64,000 nt of DNA. It comes from Evernia prunastri (lineage: Eukaryota > Ascomycota > Lecanoromycetes > Lecanorales > Parmeliaceae). Below are positions 30,725 through 41,460 of the stretch, in pieces; position 1 is the first letter of the stretch; the number at the start of each line of letters is the position of its first letter. The stretch is from assembly GCA_003184365.1 (NCBI GenBank), contig NKYR01000085.1:62001-126000 (forward strand). Direction: 5' to 3'. Below the pieces are notes generated by a model. That model was not told the origin of the DNA and ran no database searches. It was given only the letters and a program-made list of their open reading frames with translations. The translations under genes were made by a program, and so were the position numbers.

Positions 30725-32386
30725 TCAAACCACGAGATCTTCAAGGATAGCCTCCATCTCCTCCCTCCGCCACGGCACACCCAATAACTCCGCCCCTGAC
30801 CCATCTCTTCTACTGACAACCATCTGATGGTCGTAGAACTCCTTCAGCAACTGCCGAAACCCCATCTCATTGCTGCAAATAAACTCCTCGACCACTTTCT
30901 GATACAGCACTTTATAGTCCACCCCTCCTTCTCCTCCCCCTTCCTCGTCCATCGCAGCCAGAAGCTCCGCAATGAGCACGCGGTACAGACTCCTCGCGTT
31001 CTCCGGCAGCGAGCGGAGCACGAACCCCACACCTTCTTTGCCTTTGACGCTGCGCCCGCTGCGGCCGAGAAGCTCATTCACTTCGTCAACCACGGAGCCG
31101 ATCTCGACGGGGGAGTAGGATTCAAACGTTGTGGTGTCGTGGAAGAGGAAATTGTACTGATCACGCAGGTTGGTGTCCCACAGCAAGGGGAAGTTGGGCG
31201 TGTCGCAAGTCGCTAGAAGGTGGATGTGTGGGCTTGCAGCTAGTTGGGCGAGGAGAGACGGGTTTGGAGAACGTCGGAGAGGCGGTGCGTCGAGCGAGTT
31301 GATGAAAACAAGATACGGAGAGGGCGGAGGGGAAGTGTTGAGGTAGTTCAGAAGGGTGGCGAGTATCTCGCGGGGCTGCGTGCCGAGCTTTGATGGTAGG
31401 GTACTGGGTGTGCAGTCGAAGACGAGAGGGGCAAGCGTGGTAAGGACTTGTCGTAGGGTAAGAGTGGGTGTGTAGCCGTTGATGATGAGGATCCTTGGCG
31501 GGTCTGAGCGAGATTTGGTGTAGAGATATTTGGCGAAGGCTGTGACGAGCTTGCGTTTCGAGCCATAGCCGTAGAGGCAGATGTTGAAGGATTGAGAGAG
31601 CTCGAAGTGCCATTGGGGAAACGAGCGAGAATGCAAAGTATGCAAGAACGCATGGGAGGAGGCGTGCGGGTCCTCGTAGGCGGTGATTTGCTTGTGATAC
31701 TCCTCATGGGTTGGTAGGGAGACTGAGGACAAGGTGTTATTCGAGGTCTTGATTTTTCCTGGCCGATGCTGCCAGAAGTATTGCTCGTGGGCTGGAAGGT
31801 TTTGAGGAGGTGTGGGAGACTTTTTCCGTCGACCACTTTTACGCTTCGAAGGGGTCGTTGGGACCGTATCATCTGCTTCCAATACATCCTCTGCGTCTTC
31901 TTGCTCGTCCTCACTCTCTGCTCCATCTGCATCCCATATCTTCCTAGCCAGGATATCCTCCTCTTCAGCGTCCTCCCCATCACTGAAATTATCAGTCGCT
32001 GTCCGTTCGACCATGCTTCTTGCACTTTTCCTGCGAGCGGATCGATCTGCGTTTTCAACCGCAGGAGCTGCACCGTATCCATTGGCATTTCTCACAGCCT
32101 TGACGGGTGTCGAGAGGAGGTCTTTGCTTTTGGATTTGGAAGGAGTGCCCTGCTGGGATTCGGGGCCAACCGCGCTGGGAAGAGCTTTCGCATTCTGGGC
32201 GCTTCCACGAGGTCTTCCACGCCGAGCTTTGGTAGGTGTTTCTTCTGGCGGAACTGTATCCGATGCAGGATCGTCTCCGCTGTAACGTCCGTTCGTAACC
32301 ACGGCAGACGGTTTCTTCCGGATTGAAGCTCCATCCTCCTGGTCGACATCGTCCTCTACACTATGTCTTTTTCTCTTCCCTGCCAT
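30725..32386 (-). CDS. ORC2: Origin recognition complex subunit 2
   Basis: Single exon, 553 residues. The N-terminal 190 residues are charged and disordered, with a basic opening (MAGKRKRHS) and an AT-hook-like core RRGRPRG near residue 55. The conserved ORC2 region begins at LPAHEQYFWQHRPGKIKTSNNTLSSV and includes FNICLYGYGSKRKLV (the Walker-A-like loop), ILIINGY, and LLATCDTPNFPLLWD. The C-terminal winged-helix part ends FRQLLKEFYDHQMVV...LEDLVV. ORC binds replication origins and loads MCM helicase in the nucleus. The 3' end is 105 bp from the convergent aminopeptidase P stop codon, so transcripts probably overlap. Length is normal for a filamentous ascomycete. Confidence 0.95.
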   Translation of the reverse strand: MAGKRKRHSVEDDVDQEDGASIRKKPSAVVTNGRYSGDDPASDTVPPEETPTKARRGRPRGSAQNAKALPSAVGPESQQGTPSKSKSKDLLSTPVKAVRNANGYGAAPAVENADRSARRKSARSMVERTATDNFSDGEDAEEEDILARKIWDADGAESEDEQEDAEDVLEADDTVPTTPSKRKSGRRKKSPTPPQNLPAHEQYFWQHRPGKIKTSNNTLSSVSLPTHEEYHKQITAYEDPHASSHAFLHTLHSRSFPQWHFELSQSFNICLYGYGSKRKLVTAFAKYLYTKSRSDPPRILIINGYTPTLTLRQVLTTLAPLVFDCTPSTLPSKLGTQPREILATLLNYLNTSPPPSPYLVFINSLDAPPLRRSPNPSLLAQLAASPHIHLLATCDTPNFPLLWDTNLRDQYNFLFHDTTTFESYSPVEIGSVVDEVNELLGRSGRSVKGKEGVGFVLRSLPENARSLYRVLIAELLAAMDEEGGGEGGVDYKVLYQKVVEEFICSNEMGFRQLLKEFYDHQMVVSRRDGSGAELLGVPWRREEMEAILEDLVV

Positions 32387-33113
32387 TGCTATATCTCATA
32401 CATGATGCCAAGTCCCTCGACCCTGGACCTGGTCGAAATACGCCAGGATTCTGTAAGCTTTTATAGTCACAAATGCAGCGTGAAGACTAAAAATAAGTGA
32501 GGAGTGAGTAGTGAAAAGAGAGCAATAACGCAATCAAATGTCTTGGCGCCAAGCGCGGAGAATGAATGAATAATCGGGTCGTTGCGGAGCGGAACGACTG
32601 ATGAGGGAGGGCTGCCATTATTCTTGAACCAATCTCAACCTCATGATCCTCCCTTCCCCGGACCTCGTCAATTTCACCCTCTCTCTTAATTCACAGAATG
32701 TGATGCTGCTAAAGTAGTATGTAGTAGTATGCCGATTTATTTCTCGATTTGCTGTGGCAAAGAAATTCCACCACGGACGAGGGTGTGAAACACGGGAACG
32801 GCCCAAAAAACAGATTGGAGTCCAGATCCAGTCTTGATGCCTCGAGCCGCTCCACTGACAGTCGGCCTCGGTCTCAATCCTATACAGCCGCCCACGGCTC
32901 ATAGTATCAAACCCGTTGCAACCCGTAGATGAGAACACGTTCGGGATGATGAGGTAGGTCTCGTTTCAATCATGATCTGACCTTCTCTCCGGAAATTAAG
33001 ATCATGCGTGAAGATAAGGACGACACTCGTCCTCTGCGAAATGATATCAATGTGCTGTTCTTTTTCTGCTTCAGTAATCTTGTGAACTTTCTTGCAAGAG
33101 AAAAGCGATCGAC
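32387..33113. promoter_or_regulatory. Divergent intergenic region, ORC2 / secreted TIM-barrel-like gene
   Basis: About 730 bp between two divergent starts. Notable content: TGGCGCCAAG near 32545, which resembles E2F/MBF-type G1/S elements (TTTSSCGC, ACGCG class) only loosely. No gene is supported; the 106-codon minus-strand frame at 32618-32938 has no domain. Confidence 0.35.
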
Positions 33114-34775
33114 ATGAGGAGTTCCTCAGTCACACACTCATTTGCGTTTCTCGCCTCGTCATTCATTACTTTCCAGCTCCCTTTCGTTACGTCGATTGAT
33201 TTGAACGGTATGTGTGCCATCTAGGTCCAAGCTTTAGATTACGACACATACTGAAATATTGAAGCCGCTGCTGCTGGTCCGCAACCTCGTCTTGATGACA
33301 TTGTTCCTGCCCAAGCCTTAGCCTCATCTTGCAGGGGGAAGAAGTGTCCTCGTTCTAGTATCTCTGCCTATGTCTTGACCACCGGATCAGTATATGGCTC
33401 GACAGACCTCAGCAGCTCAGCACAGAACGGGTCGAGTAACGGTACTGGGTCTCTAGCCGGATCTAATACTACGGCAACGAAGAATGACACCTCAGTCGCC
33501 AATCTTCATGGCGAGTACTGGGCTGGGGCTACAATAGGTACTGTCATGCGAATGGAAGCCATCCCAGGTCGTGTATTCTACGATTATGATAACGTCACCG
33601 TGAAGGACCCCATCAAGACTCTGGCAGATTCGGGAGTCAATGCTATTCGAGTCGAGACTTACCGTTACATGAACTTGGGCCCCACCTTTTTCCAAAATAA
33701 TGCATCGACTCGTGGCGAAGAGTTGCTTTTTCAGCTTGATTTTGGAGGTATCGATATTGCAGTCAAGACTGCGCAACGGGCTGTAGCCCTAGGCATGAGG
33801 ATTCAGCTCACCATTAATCAGGGCTTCACGATACCTAAAGACTTGGAGTCTCTTGATTATGACGGTATGGTAGGCGCTGTTCAAGACGAGGCGAAACGCC
33901 AGCTCCAGCCCTTCCTCGATGTCAGTATTGTACCTGATATAATCCTCTTCGAGAACGAGGGTTCCGATGGCTTCTTCTTTTCTGAGGAGACCACCGGCCA
34001 TGTCCGCGGTACTAATGACGGGAAAGCCAGCGCGTCAAAGGTGGACCAGGAGCTGTGCGGCAAGATACCCACTGGAAACATGGCTTCCTATCCGCAATAC
34101 GCGGGCTACCTAAAGGCCGAAGTAATAGCTTGCAACGAGGCCATTACGGCGTCAGGTCTTTCCACAGCCACAACCCGCTATGGGCTTCACTCTCATGGCC
34201 AGTATGTCGAATGGAAGGAAGCGTGTGTGCATGGCCCGAATCAATCAAGCCAAACCGAGCTGAAGGACTCCTCTGGTACTACTTGCACGGATTCTGTCAT
34301 TCCTCAGAACATACTGTCGCAGAATGCCTCAGAGATGCTTACGATTATGGGTTTCTCTGCGTATCCAGTCCCAATGACCCCCGTGGACATCAACTCCGAA
34401 TCCAGCATGGCCGAAACTTTGACTCACCTGATGAAAACCCTCACTCAGTTGCAAGGCTACGCTGAATCGTATGGCAAATACACTGACGGTCCTTCGGCCG
34501 GCCAGTACAAGCTGCAGAGTCTTGGCGTTGAATATGCTACTAGCTTTACGAACGAACAGGTTCCCCAGGAACAGTCGCTAATCGAGTTGATGTGGAAGTC
34601 GGTGAAGCCTTTTTCCGCTTTCATGGGAATGCTGTGGTACGAGCCATGGTACTGTTATGCTGATTGGGAAGGCGGGAAAGGCACACTCTGCCATACCCTG
34701 GACGGGAATAGCGAGGCGCCGACAAATACCATGATCACGTGGGGGAAAGCTGCGATCTCGCCGTGGAAGAACTGA
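33114..34775 (+). CDS. Secreted glycoside-hydrolase-like (GH53-like) protein, two exons
   Basis: Exons 33114-33207 and 33265-34775 with a 57-bp intron (GTATGT...GAAG) give 534 residues. A signal peptide (MRSSSVTHSFAFLASSFITF and following) is split from the rest by the intron near residue 31. A Ser/Gly/Thr-rich stretch with NGS/NTT/NDT sites (about 70-105) precedes the globular domain. Motifs suggest a TIM barrel related to GH53 endo-galactanases: IKTLADSGVNAIRVETYRY, RIQLTINQGF, IILFENEGSDGFFF (a candidate acid residue), and MGMLWYEPWYCYADWEGG. I am confident of secretion and less so of the family; activity on galactan is not demonstrated. Confidence 0.75.
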
Positions 34776-35084
34776 ATCACCTTTCTTGATATATAGGAGA
34801 CGAAGCCGTCTGGCAGCAGCGGTTAGGTGTGGAATGAGCTGGCCTCGAACGTACATACTTTATCTTCTTACGGCGTAACACCTTTATACACATACAGAAC
34901 AACTATCTACAGCTTCATACATTCTTGCTGTCAAGACATGAGCTGCACACTTAAGTATTGCTGGACCTGTAGCAAGCGGGGAATGGCCCGCTCGTAACGA
35001 CAATGCTTCACACGCTCCTGAACGCCCTGCACCAGACTCTATCTACAACTCTCCCTGACCTTAGATTGCAATCCACAGACAGTA
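34776..35084. other. Convergent intergenic region
   Basis: About 310 bp between two 3' ends (TIM-barrel-like gene and complex I subunit gene). No gene seen. Confidence 0.5.
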
Positions 35085-35760
35085 CTACCTCGGCTTCACC
35101 ACGGGCTGCCAAGCGTGTGTTTTTGGCTTCACCCTACGCACACAACGTGTCAGCACTCAATTCCGACTTGTGTGGCTCCTAGCATTGACATCTTTCCAAT
35201 CGCGTCCGCTGTCGAAGCCCAAAATACCCCCTGATCTTGCTTTACAATCGCTATACCCTCGCGAATGACCCAACAATCGAGTATGAAAGCAATACTCACG
35301 TCGAATAGGTCTTGAACGCCGCCCTACTCGCGGTCAAATTTTCCCTATGTTCCGGTATCTCCCAACTCCGCTGCCCCGTCTTCAGCACCGCATCCTCAGT
35401 CGGTGGCTTATCAACCAAATACGACATCCACGCGTGCCAGCCTGGCTCGATGTGTGAGGGGTCGTATTCTTTCTGCTTGTAGTCTACCCATCTTGTTCGC
35501 ACTGAATGCTATAGTCAGCGAGGATGCAATTGATCGATGTGCGGAGCCGAGGGAGACGGAGGGTGAGGTGGCGGAGGGAGGGAGGAAGGGGGAGGCAGAC
35601 GAGGTAGCTCTTGTTCTAGGTTCTCGTAGTATTTGTTGCCGTATTTGTCCGTGGCGATGTAGGTGCCAGCTTTGGTGTCGCCAATGTATTGCATTTGATG
35701 GGCATATTCTTTGATACCTATCTTGCGGAGATTTCGCAGGGTGCGCATGATTGTCGACAT
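35085..35760 (-). CDS. NADH:ubiquinone oxidoreductase B17.2 / NDUFA12-type subunit (three exons)
   Basis: Exons 35601-35760, 35300-35501 and 35085-35133 give 136 residues, the usual size. The sequence MSTIMRTLRNLRKIG, then GTYIATDKYGNKYYEN, TRWVDYKQKEYDPSHIEPGWHAW, and AFKTYSTVKPKTHAWQP is diagnostic of this accessory subunit of mitochondrial complex I. The first intron (99 bp) uses the 5' splice site GTCTGC, a poor match to GTAWGT, with a CTGACTATAG-type 3' end. It is the only GT that keeps ELPLRTRW in frame. The second intron is 166 bp, GTGAGT...GTAG. The last exon is only 49 bp. Confidence 0.93.
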
Positions 35761-36090
35761 TGCGAGTGGTGGAAGGTAGTAAGAACTGGGACAATAACGG
35801 GGAGAGGGGATACTCGAAGTGAGAATGAATAGAACGAAGCCAATGCCATTAGCGTCTGGCCGAATTAAGCGCACGCATGGAGGAAGCGGCGATAAGGGCG
35901 CTCGAGTCTTTAGTGAGACGTTTTCTGTCACTCTGTCAAAAACGTGAGCTTGTCTATTTTACCTCTGTACCGTACCTACGATTTACTTAAGACTTTGAAA
36001 CCTCGAGTCATTCTACTTTGATACGACAATCCAAGCGTACTTCCTCCATTGATCGTCTGTCTCTATCAATCGGCCACCGGGCGAGAAGAT
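35761..36090. other. Intergenic region
   Basis: 330 bp; promoter of the complex I gene on one strand and the 5' end of the broken membrane-protein gene on the other. No other feature. Confidence 0.4.
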
Positions 36091-37988
36091 ATGCAATTCT
36101 ACGATCGAGCTCTCGGGCTTGCAAAAGAAGCAATTACGAGACCGTTGGAACGGCGACAAGATAGTAGTGACAGTGAGCTAATCCCATTGACCCCATGTGT
36201 CTTGATCCTAGGACCTAGTCAAACTATCCTACAATTGGCTAACAAGCCATCGTTCTGAATTGCAGCAACATCTTCCACATCCTCTTCCTCCATTTCAGCA
36301 GCATCCACTGGTGCAGCAGCTGCCTCGGCTTCCTCCAAACCATCTTTCAGTTCTACGGATACGCCTGCGGCCGCACCGTCGGCGACTGATGGACATGTCA
36401 CAGTGACGGAATTTCACAACATTCCAGCGTTCACCAAGACCGAGTCAACAGCATACACAGCCCACGGTATTTGGTGTCTCTTGAGAAACGTGGTAATGCG
36501 CGTTTGCTAATTCTAAATCTCCAGGCGTGAACGCTACACACATCAAAGTTTCGGGTACCGAGACACAAACCTCTACTTTGACTGCCTCTGCCTGTGAGTC
36601 TAGCTTGCCGCGGAATTACAAAACGATTCTCTGCACTGTTTCTTCCTCCAAATTCCCTAATATCTCCTCTTTTACTCCGCTTTAATAGGGATATACTGAC
36701 GCCAAACCCCAAGACCTCGCGACATCTAATGCTACTGTTCCCGGAATCCCGCATAACGACTTGACAGCTTGCAGAATCAACGGTACTGGACCCGACAATG
36801 GACCGTTCTGCTCTCCTATTCATGGTCAAAACCTATGGACAGGCTATACATACGGGGGCAAGTGGGAAGCACAGTTCAATAACGCGGAAGCTTATGATTT
36901 CCAGTGACATGGAACCCTGAACTTTTCTCGGACAATGCTTCGACTATAGTCGAGTTAACATATATTACAGCGAATCAACAGATCGCGTGGTATTCCTCTA
37001 ATGTACCGAATGTACAAGGCTACGTCAACGTGTACATGGACAAAGATTGGCTACTGGGCGCTTCTGGTAATGATACCACATTAGGTATGTGCAAATTTGA
37101 AGCCACGCATCCCTGACTTATCCACTTTTCGAGTCAATATGGTTTGGGACCAAGGGCTTCCTCATGCCCCGGCTGTTGTCTGCCACTTGCCTTTGAGTTG
37201 GAACGCTGACTCCGGCATAGGCCAGAACCTCACCTTTTCGTTAATTTCGTACGTTACTCTTGAAATACAGTTCGAGACTGAAAACCCTCCTGAAAAAGCA
37301 ATGCTGACTCGGGACCATTTCATAGCACACCTGCTGGGGGCAAAAACATTTCAAGGCCAGGTCCTATGATCAGCTTGGTACAGCTTTGTTCCTTTTCGTC
37401 TTATCCTAGTATCATTTTTTTATGTCACATGGTGTTCTGCGAGATTGTCATCTCAACTTCGCCCTCAATATCACTCCCCAAAACTCACCTTCTAAATCTC
37501 GTTGGTCTCCCATGGAGAATTGCTAATCCGGAACTGGCCAACAGACTGTTAATCCCGAAACCCTTCCGCGGTTGTTGATTCATAAAATAGCCTCAAAATA
37601 TGGGTGGGAAATAGGAATGCCGATTGGGTAGGACCTCCATTCCCCACTCCCTTATGTGCGCGTATTTCGGAGTCCTTAGCCATGGGTCTGGGTTTCTGTA
37701 CTCCAAAAACATACGATGAAAGTCCAGCAGCCGTACGAAAGGAATTAGTACTGACTGGAGAACTCCTTCAGAGTCGTTGCGGTGATCCTCATCGTTCTCG
37801 GCCTTTGGTGTGGAATGAAGAAGCATGCATGGAGCGGTGTTAGAGGCCACTCGCGAGACTATATGGCGAGACGAGCTCGTAGGAAAGGGAGACTGGAAAA
37901 GGATGGTGCCATCCCACTTGACGATTACGACCGCGGTGGCCAAGAGGCCTTCTCAGACGAAGTAGTTTCCACAATCCAAAATAATTGA
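36091..37988 (+). pseudogene. Ser/Thr-rich single-pass membrane protein with a one-base frameshift
   Basis: Eight exon-like blocks can be read (36091-36172, 36266-36466, 36525-36593, 36714-37084, 37221-37248, 37356-37377, 37545-37627, 37772-37988), with GT-AG introns and compatible phases. Order: a poor N-terminus ending PLERRQDSS, a Ser/Ala-rich stretch, VTVTEFHNIPAF, a globular part (CRINGTGPDNGPFCSPIHGQNLWTG...), LPRLLIHKIASKYGWEIGMP, a membrane helix VVAVILIVLGLWCG and a basic tail ending DEVVSTIQNN. The layout matches an uncharacterised ascomycete surface family I recall. At 36900-36906 the frame breaks: GATTTCCAGTGACATGG lacks one base relative to DFPVTWNPE. A sequencing error would make the gene intact; a weak signal peptide also suggests decay. 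Confidence 0.7.
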
Positions 37989-38201
37989 CGACAGATGCTG
38001 ACGCGAATTCTAGCCTTACCAAGGAGGAAGTAATAACGCTTTTCAAGAAGAAATCAGACGTCAGCGCTTCGAAGACGATAATTTAAAGAGAACAGTCTCC
38101 TCATTTTAGTCACTCAGTCAAAATCAAATTCACGTTGTGCTTCACATGCCTACTTGTAGATTACGACTCCTCGGGAAACCAAGTTTGATTTCGAGCTAAC
38201 C

Positions 38202-38335
38202 ACGCAGTCTGAGTTTTAGATGCGTTGGGGCAATAGCGCAAAGGATCTGAAGCGGTTGGCATGATTTGGCCTACACAATCCGAGTTAGACGCGTTGGGGC
38301 AATGGCGTAGGAATCTGAAGCGGTTGGCATGATCT
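38202..38335. repeat. Imperfect tandem duplication, about 65 bp x 2
   Basis: Units 38202-38267 and 38274-38335 share GCGTTGGGGCAAT, ATCTGAAGCGGTTGGCATGAT and flanking bases. Many differences are C/T or G/A transitions (GATGCG/GACGCG, AATAGCGC/AATGGCGT, GATTT/GATCT). Confidence 0.8.
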
Positions 38336-38482
38336 GGGTAGGGAAGATGCTAGATTAGGCGCTTCTAGGGAAACCGCTCGAACCGCATCTCAAAGACATC
38401 AGAACGCGCTCATCTGGTGCCACCCTTTCTCATTTGTTGCATTCAATATATTTGTTGCATTCAATGGTCATCAGTGCGCTCG

Positions 38483-39232
38483 ATGCATCGTTCACCACGA
38501 GTTTTGGCAGTTCTTGTCCTCCTTTCTTGTGCAGGACATGTTGTCTCAAAGTTCAACAAGGGTTACAGCCGGCATTCGAGACTCCCTCGTGCACTCTCGC
38601 TACCACACGAACTCAACATCACGACATTACCGTCACTGCTACAGTATGCATCTTATTCATTGTCATAGAAGGAACACTGCTCACACATGCTCCAGGCCAA
38701 TAAGCCTGGCCAACCCCCCGCCTGATCCTTGGGTATATAGTATGTGGATCACCACAACGTTTTACAATCGAAACCTTTAACGTTTGCAGCTGGGGTCTAC
38801 GGTCTTTACCGCTTTTCTTCCTTTACCGAGCCCAGCATAAAACTCATATATCTATCATCGTTTCTGTTCAACTGTCTTGCTGATCTATTCGACGCCATTG
38901 CCAACCAACATTTTTGGGCTCATCAGGCCTATCCAGGCGGTCGGTATGACTGTCAGCACACTTATACCTTTCCCCACGGGCCGTCAACCTTTGCGCTGGA
39001 ATTGGTCAAAGTCCGTGCGCGAAACTGGGATTTCACTTTCTCTGACATCGAGACCGACCTGTTGGCGATTTTCGAGGCTGCTCAGTATTTCGAGAGTCCC
39101 GTGTCTGGCGTGCCGGAGATGAACATTGATGTTTTTCGGTACAAGAATGGGCACAGCGGTGGGACGTTCCTGGCTTCGCAGGGAGCATTTGGGTTCCGGC
39201 ATTTCCCTACTGCAAATGCGAGCGGAATGTGA
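38483..39232 (+). CDS. Small secreted protein, three exons
   Basis: Exons 38483-38643, 38696-38739 and 38790-39232 with 52- and 50-bp introns give 215 residues. Splicing is supported by a GTATGC donor and TCCAG acceptor, then GTATGT with a CTTTAAC branch and GCAG acceptor, all in phase. The N-terminus MHRSPRVLAVLVLLSCAGHV is a strong signal peptide. The mature part has DPWVYTGVYGLYRF, a helix-forming FLFNCLADLFDAIANQ, and TFPHGPSTFALELVKVRARNWDFTFSDIETDLLAIFEAAQYF, which reads like a folded domain. Family unknown. The arrangement (signal, short variable region, alpha/beta domain of about 150 residues) recalls the secreted protein at 6361. Two 15-bp direct repeats TTTGTTGCATTCAAT lie just upstream (38436-38466). 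Confidence 0.7.
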
Positions 39233-40206
39233 TGTAGACGATACAATACATGGCTGAGTATATACAAATTTGAAGGGTCACATTTGAGTATTGGAAGTAA
39301 CTTATTGTAGATATAGAATAGAAGACTCTTGAGTGAATGGGGTTTCAAGGGTTGTTATTCCCGTCTCAAAAACCCCTTCCTCTCAAGCCAGCGGTGCCAG
39401 ATCCTGCTCCACCCTCCTCAGCCAGCCTCTCTTTCCAAACCTCTCCGAAACCATACCGGAAATTTTGATCTTCTCCAGCCTCCACTCTCCTGAGCAAACA
39501 GCCTCTGCTTCCACTCCGCCACCTCCTCCTTCCCACTAGCCCCTTTACCCCTCTCCCACTCAATGGCCTCCAGCGAACAGAAACAGAGCGGCAGCGGCAG
39601 CGTTACGGCCCCCCGGCTAGCCCACACTCTTTTCCAAAAGCGAAGCGCCAACCTCCACTGTTTGGTCGCTTCTGCTCAACCATTCACGAGATTCCTTAGA
39701 TGCGCCATTTGCGCCTTCAAAACAATAGCCCGCAAAGATCGGACTGGTCGTCACATCCGGCCCACGCTATCTGTCTCTTTCAAGATTGGCATCAGCTCAC
39801 GGATCCACCCCCCTTTTTTTTCTCCTGCATTCTTATGATCTCCTCCACCGACGGAAATGTCCTGTGGAAATGCATGTGCGTGCAAGACGTGTCGACTGCA
39901 GATTTCCATTTCGGTACGTCTAGCGGTTTCGACATTAGACCAGAGGGCATCTTTCGCCCTCGCCCCATCCCGCTTGACGTATAATAGAGGCGAGCCAGCC
40001 GATCGCAGCCTGCTAAACGCTCGTCCGTACCCTCCACATCCACAAGCGTGGACTTGGAGGCGTGTCTCTGAAGCAGACTTTCAGCGTCGTCCAGCGTCGT
40101 CGTACCGCTTCGTCTCGGTGGGAGCGATGACCACGTTCCTTTTTATGTACCATTTAGAATTCCGTTCCAAGGTGGAAGCGCGGGTCTGGTTCGATTTGGT
40201 GCCCAG
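39233..40206. other. Intergenic region with uncalled frames
   Basis: About 970 bp. A minus-strand frame at 39418-39651 (LEAIEWERGKGASGKEEVAEWKQRLF) looks somewhat coding but has no ATG and no family I recognise. A plus-strand ATG at 39857 begins MSCGNACACKTCRLQ, cysteine-rich like a metallothionein start, but the following codons do not continue the pattern. Confidence 0.35.
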
Positions 40207-41460
40207 TCATAGAGAAGCATGTATTGGGCATCTACCGCGATGGAGGTGAGAGCGGATCCCAGCGCGCAGAATCTCGCAAAACGCCCTATGGCGCGTGGCA
40301 ACCGCCTTTGTGACGTTGGGTCTTCGCAGCCTGTTTCGTTTTGGGCTATCAAAGCGCTGAAGCCACTCTTCGATCAACCTTTCCGCCTCTTCAAGCCTCG
40401 TTTGCGTGGACTGTCGGACTTTGACGAAGACATCCATGGCGTCCAGGTAGGGATCGGCGTGCCTTTTGAGGAGATCCTCCGTCGTGGCAAGGAGACGAGC
40501 GTCTGCCTCTTTATTGACAGTTTTGAGGGTGACCATTTGGACTGTCTTGTGGGAGTAGATAATCAGTAAGAGCTTGTTCGCCACATCGGCTAGATCGAAG
40601 CCAAGCTCGCGGGGCTTGTCCGGATGTTGGAAGCAACGGTCGAGGTGCGGGCGTGCAAAGCAGCCAAAATCTGCTACACTGAGCCATAAACAATCTCACG
40701 TTGAGGATACCGGAGTGTGCCTGAAAACCCTCCACTAATCTGGGGATGCGTGGCTAAGTAGCTGGTCGACGGCTTCTCTCCTCTGAATTTGCCCTGCACG
40801 TACGGCCGCAGCAGGCGACCAATGGATGCAGTGAGAAGATATGGATATCTTGCTCCCCAGCGTTTTCAGTGTGCTCTCGGACCAATGATAGAGCGACCAT
40901 CCTTTCTATGGCGGCATCAACACCGTCCGAATTCATCGTTAGATCCACTAAATCAGCATTGACACCATTGTCTTCAGCAATTGTCTTATTCTCGTTAACG
41001 TTTTCGTCCATCTTTTGGACTGCTTTTGTCACACTGTTCAGCTATTCTTCCGATATTTCCTTCGAGCCAAGGAAATAGAACGTTAGGAAAGGCCTAACGG
41101 CTACCACAGAATCAGCCTCAAGGGGTTTAAAGGATATTTCTCACGTATTAATGACCGATTAAGTCTACGAAGAGAGCTTGGGTCCCGCTGGCTTTTAACA
41201 GTCGGATGCACGTCGCTCTTGAGCATTTTCTGGAACGTATGAATGCGTCGATTTGGCCTACAGCAAGCGGTAAATGTGACAGCGCCTCGACTTCGATGTC
41301 CGCGTCTCGAAGATCCTTCTCCGTCGGATTGATGAACCCTGCTCGTAAAGACTTGGACTCTTCATGCTCCATGATATCCAACAGCAATCCGTCAGAAGTT
41401 AGCTCTGCTGCACTGGCGCGCCCCGAGATGTCAACACTATATGCGTATCATTAGGCAAAG
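40207..41460 (-). pseudogene. Relic of an NB-ARC (STAND/NLR-like) gene
   Basis: Minus-strand fragments in order: 41388-41460 into 41148-41387 (DIEVEALSHLPLAVGQIDAFI, the GLPLA-type motif of NB-ARC), about 41100-40754 (FLTFYFLGSKEISEE, stop TAG at 41042-41044, then ALSLVREHTEN...DIHIFSLHPLV, the winged-helix region), and 40584-40207 (LADVANKLLLIIYSHKT..., helical and TPR-like). Frameshifts or stops separate the blocks and no P-loop is found. Fungal NB-ARC-TPR proteins are thought to work in incompatibility and defence; this copy cannot. Exact limits are approximate. Confidence 0.6.

Noticed and set aside
39857..39920. Metallothionein-like start (MSCGNACACKTC)
   Set aside because: Only four cysteines in the first 12 residues and no Cys pattern afterwards; no spliced continuation was convincing.
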